NCBI RefSeq assembly: GCF_002020355.1
Contig: NZ_MPZV01000001.1
Coordinates: 744,001-808,000, forward strand
Length of the DNA stretch: 64,000 bases
From: Thioclava sediminum
GTDB taxonomy: Bacteria; Pseudomonadota; Alphaproteobacteria; Rhodobacterales; Rhodobacteraceae
Reading direction: 5' to 3'
Shown here piece by piece: positions 62,155-64,000 of the stretch. Position 1 is the first letter of the stretch; the number at the start of each line of letters is the position of its first letter. Position numbers and translations under genes: made by a program. Under the pieces are notes generated by a model. It saw nothing but the letters and a program-made list of their open reading frames with translations, made no database searches and was not told the DNA's origin.

Positions 62155-63065
62155 TGGCTCAACGCTATGGCGGAAAATACTCGCCCCAAGGCCCGGCCAG
62201 CGGGCCCGACCTGCACGATCCCCGCAGCGTGCCGCCCCATCGTCGTCCCGATGCCCGCCACCCCGAAGAAGGCCGTCCGTTCTGGATCGTGGCCGCCGCC
62301 CTGCCCTTCCTGCTGGGCGCCTTCGGCGAAGGCCCCTTCGCACTGGCCCGCGCGCTTGGCGCCTTCGCGCTGATCGCAGGCGCCGCCTGGACGATCCGCG
62401 AGGGGCTGCGGGCCGAATTCGCCTATGTGGCGCGCAGTTCGGCCAAGCGCCCGGCCTTTCCGCGGAAAATTCTTGGCTCCGTCGCCTATGGTCTGGGTCT
62501 CGCACTGGGTGCGCAGGCCCCCGAACTGGGCGTGATCGGCGCGGCCGGGATCGGGGCGATCGGCACGGTGGTCTCGCTCGTGGCCTTCGGTCTCGACCCG
62601 CTGAAAGACAAGGGGATGGAGGGCGTCGACGAGTTTCAGCAAGAGCGCGTGGCCCGCGTAGTCAAGGAAGGCGAGGCTTATCTGGCGGAGATGCGCAAGG
62701 CGATCACCCCCTCGGGCGAGCGCGTTCTGATCACCCGCGTCGAGCAATTCGCCACCACCGCGCGCGATCTGTTCCGTGCGGTCGAGGAAGACCCCGGCGA
62801 TCTGGCGCAGGCGCGGCGCTACATGACCGTTTATCTGGAGGGCGCGCGCGACGCGACGATCAAGTTCGCCGATCTGTGGCGCAACACGCGCGATCAGAGC
62901 GCACGCGACGATTACGCGGCGCTGCTCGATGATCTGGAGGCGAATTTCACTGCCCGCACCCGCAAGATGCTGGAAGATGGCCGCGAGGGGCTGGAGATCG
63001 AGATCGACGTGCTGCGCGACCGGCTGGCGCGCGAAGGGGTCGTGCCGACGACCCGCGAGAATTGA
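62154..63065 (+). CDS. XpaC-like protein (5-bromo-4-chloroindolyl phosphate hydrolysis family)
   Basis: 303 residues. Polar start (QRYGGKYSPQGPASGPDLHD), two close membrane segments around 50-75 and 100-125 (WIVAAALPFLLGAFGEGPFA and LGVIGAAGIGAIGTVVSLVAF), then a helical coiled-coil-rich domain with EFQQERVARVVKEGEAYLAEMRKAI and TRKMLEDGREGLEIEIDVLRD. This is the XpaC_N layout. The name stems from a Bacillus dye phenotype; the true role is unknown. It precedes telA, a common pairing. Confidence 0.85.
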   Translation: MAQRYGGKYSPQGPASGPDLHDPRSVPPHRRPDARHPEEGRPFWIVAAALPFLLGAFGEGPFALARALGAFALIAGAAWTIREGLRAEFAYVARSSAKRPAFPRKILGSVAYGLGLALGAQAPELGVIGAAGIGAIGTVVSLVAFGLDPLKDKGMEGVDEFQQERVARVVKEGEAYLAEMRKAITPSGERVLITRVEQFATTARDLFRAVEEDPGDLAQARRYMTVYLEGARDATIKFADLWRNTRDQSARDDYAALLDDLEANFTARTRKMLEDGREGLEIEIDVLRDRLAREGVVPTTREN

Positions 63066-63126
63066 CGAAGCGTGAGTTGAAGAGTGACACCGGGAACTGC
63101 CCCGACAGGCGCAAGGAGGCCCTGAG

Positions 63127-64000
63127 ATGACCGAGACGACCCGCCAAAAGGCAACCGAGCTGATGACCGAAGTGGAAGGTGTCAGCGGTTCGCTGCTGCC
63201 CGAGCCGGGCCCGGCAGAGGCGGTGACGCCGCTCGATCAGGCCCCGCCCGAGACCGCCGAGGAAATCCGCAAGCGCATGGCCGAGCTGGACATGGGCGAC
63301 TCGAATTCGATCGTGCAATTCGGCTCGCGCGCGCAGGTCGATCTGCAATCGATCAGCCAGGAGATGCTTTCGGGCGTCAAGAACAAGGATGTCGGTCCCG
63401 CCGGAGACAGCCTGCGCCAGATCGTCACCACAATCCGCGGCTTCTCGGTCTCGGAACTCGACGTGCGCCGCAAGCGGAGCTGGTGGGAAAAGCTGCTGGG
63501 CCGGGCCGCGCCGTTTGGCAACTTCATCGCCCGGTTCGAAGAGGTGCAGGGCCAGATCGACCGCGTCACCGACGAGTTGCTGAGCCATGAGCACAAGCTG
63601 CTCAAGGACATCAAATCGCTCGACATGCTCTACGACAAGACGCTGCATTTCTATGACGAGCTCGCTCTCTACATTGCGGCGGGCGAGGAAAAGCTGGCGC
63701 AGCTCGACCGGGAGGAAATCCCCGCGAAAGAGGCGGCGATGGAAGCCGCATCCGAGGATCAGAAAGTGCTCAAGGCGCAGGAAATCCGCGATCTGCGCGC
63801 AGCCCGCGACGATCTGGAGCGCCGGGTCCATGATCTGAAACTGACCCGTCAGGTGACGATGCAGTCGCTGCCGTCGATCCGGCTGGTGCAGGAGAACGAC
63901 AAAAGCCTTGTGACCAAGATCAACTCGACGCTCGTGAACACCGTGCCGCTGTGGGAGACCCAGCTGGCGCAGGCGGTCACGATCCAGCGCTCGCGCGAGG
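63127..64000 (+). CDS. telA: TelA-type toxic anion resistance protein (3' end outside window)
   Basis: At least 291 residues; the gene runs off the right edge. Cytosolic, helical: KRSWWEKLLGRAAPFGNF, ARFEEVQGQIDRVTDELLSHE, LLKDIKSLDMLYDKTLHFYDEL and LPSIRLVQENDKSLVTKI are the conserved TelA/KlaA blocks. Members are linked to tellurite and other toxic-anion or antibiotic tolerance in some species, without a known mechanism. AAGGAGG lies just before ATG 63127. Pairs with the XpaC-like gene 62 bases upstream. Confidence 0.9.
   Translation, partial: MTETTRQKATELMTEVEGVSGSLLPEPGPAEAVTPLDQAPPETAEEIRKRMAELDMGDSNSIVQFGSRAQVDLQSISQEMLSGVKNKDVGPAGDSLRQIVTTIRGFSVSELDVRRKRSWWEKLLGRAAPFGNFIARFEEVQGQIDRVTDELLSHEHKLLKDIKSLDMLYDKTLHFYDELALYIAAGEEKLAQLDREEIPAKEAAMEAASEDQKVLKAQEIRDLRAARDDLERRVHDLKLTRQVTMQSLPSIRLVQENDKSLVTKINSTLVNTVPLWETQLAQAVTIQRSRE

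Noticed and set aside
51589-64000. A tellurite-resistance island from the terB-like and telA genes
   Set aside because: The two are 11 kb apart, no terC/D/E/Z genes are present, and both families are common chromosomal genes in this order.

Overview
The window is high-GC chromosomal DNA from an alphaproteobacterium, most likely a member of the Rhodobacterales (Rhodobacteraceae/Paracoccaceae). The gene content and order support this: rpiA-gor-hflK-hflC-DUF2065-degP, hisB-hisH-x-hisA, hom-glpX, a gcvT-gcvH-gcvP operon behind a tandem glycine riboswitch, xpaC-telA, a Hint-domain secreted protein, and a CtrA-type TTAA-N7-TTAA site. Genus cannot be decided from the sequence alone. Genes are tightly packed on both strands, with many 1-4 base start/stop overlaps, and there is no prophage, CRISPR array, rRNA or insertion sequence.

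Layout. 1-3 kb: the first codons of a DEAD-box RNA helicase run off the left edge, then sdaA and a Hint-domain protein. 3-10 kb: rpiA, gor, and the membrane proteolysis cluster hflK-hflC-DUF2065-degP, followed by a GNAT gene on a 721-base segment bounded by a 20-base direct repeat that duplicates part of the degP terminator. 10-17 kb: an MFS transporter, a lipoprotein, a [2Fe-2S] ferredoxin with an FG-GAP protein, a CDF cation exporter, purU facing a 5-formyl-THF cyclo-ligase, and mgtE. 17-21 kb: purine deaminases (guanine and 8-oxoguanine) around a small alpha/beta hydrolase. 21-31 kb: xthA, yciB, an EamA transporter, ftsY, a YhhN-type protein, an AlkB-type hydroxylase, xseA and purD. 31-36 kb: two identical tRNA-Gly(GCC) genes, hisB-hisH with a Dph6-like ATPase, hisA, and a secreted protein under a probable CtrA site. 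36-45 kb: TetR regulator, hom, glpX, the glycine cleavage operon and gltX. 45-50 kb: a zincin-like metallopeptidase, a Tat-exported MBL hydrolase, a two-gene FIST-like unit, a PfkB-type sugar kinase, and hisF-hisE. 50-57 kb: an oxidoreductase, TerB, and a five-gene amine/amino-acid ABC importer operon ending in a glutamine-synthetase-like ligase. 57-64 kb: MATE exporter with two thioesterases, tadA, an RluB-type pseudouridine synthase with a long repetitive basic tail, and xpaC-telA (telA cut by the right edge).

How the genes fit together. Several loci meet at one-carbon and nitrogen metabolism: the glycine cleavage system, sdaA, purU, the 5-formyl-THF ligase, purD, and the purine deaminases. 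The his genes are split into hisBH, hisA and hisFE. Most of the window is housekeeping.

The least-explained items are these: (i) a family of about 130-250 base perfect-centred inverted repeats carrying GGGGGCGCTGCCCCC outer arms and CCCGGGATATTT inner arms, set directly behind stop codons; (ii) the GNAT segment with its 20-base repeats and terminal hairpins; (iii) the FIST-like two-gene unit; (iv) a 27-codon membrane ORF coupled to xpaC; and (v) the importer plus glutamylating ligase operon.
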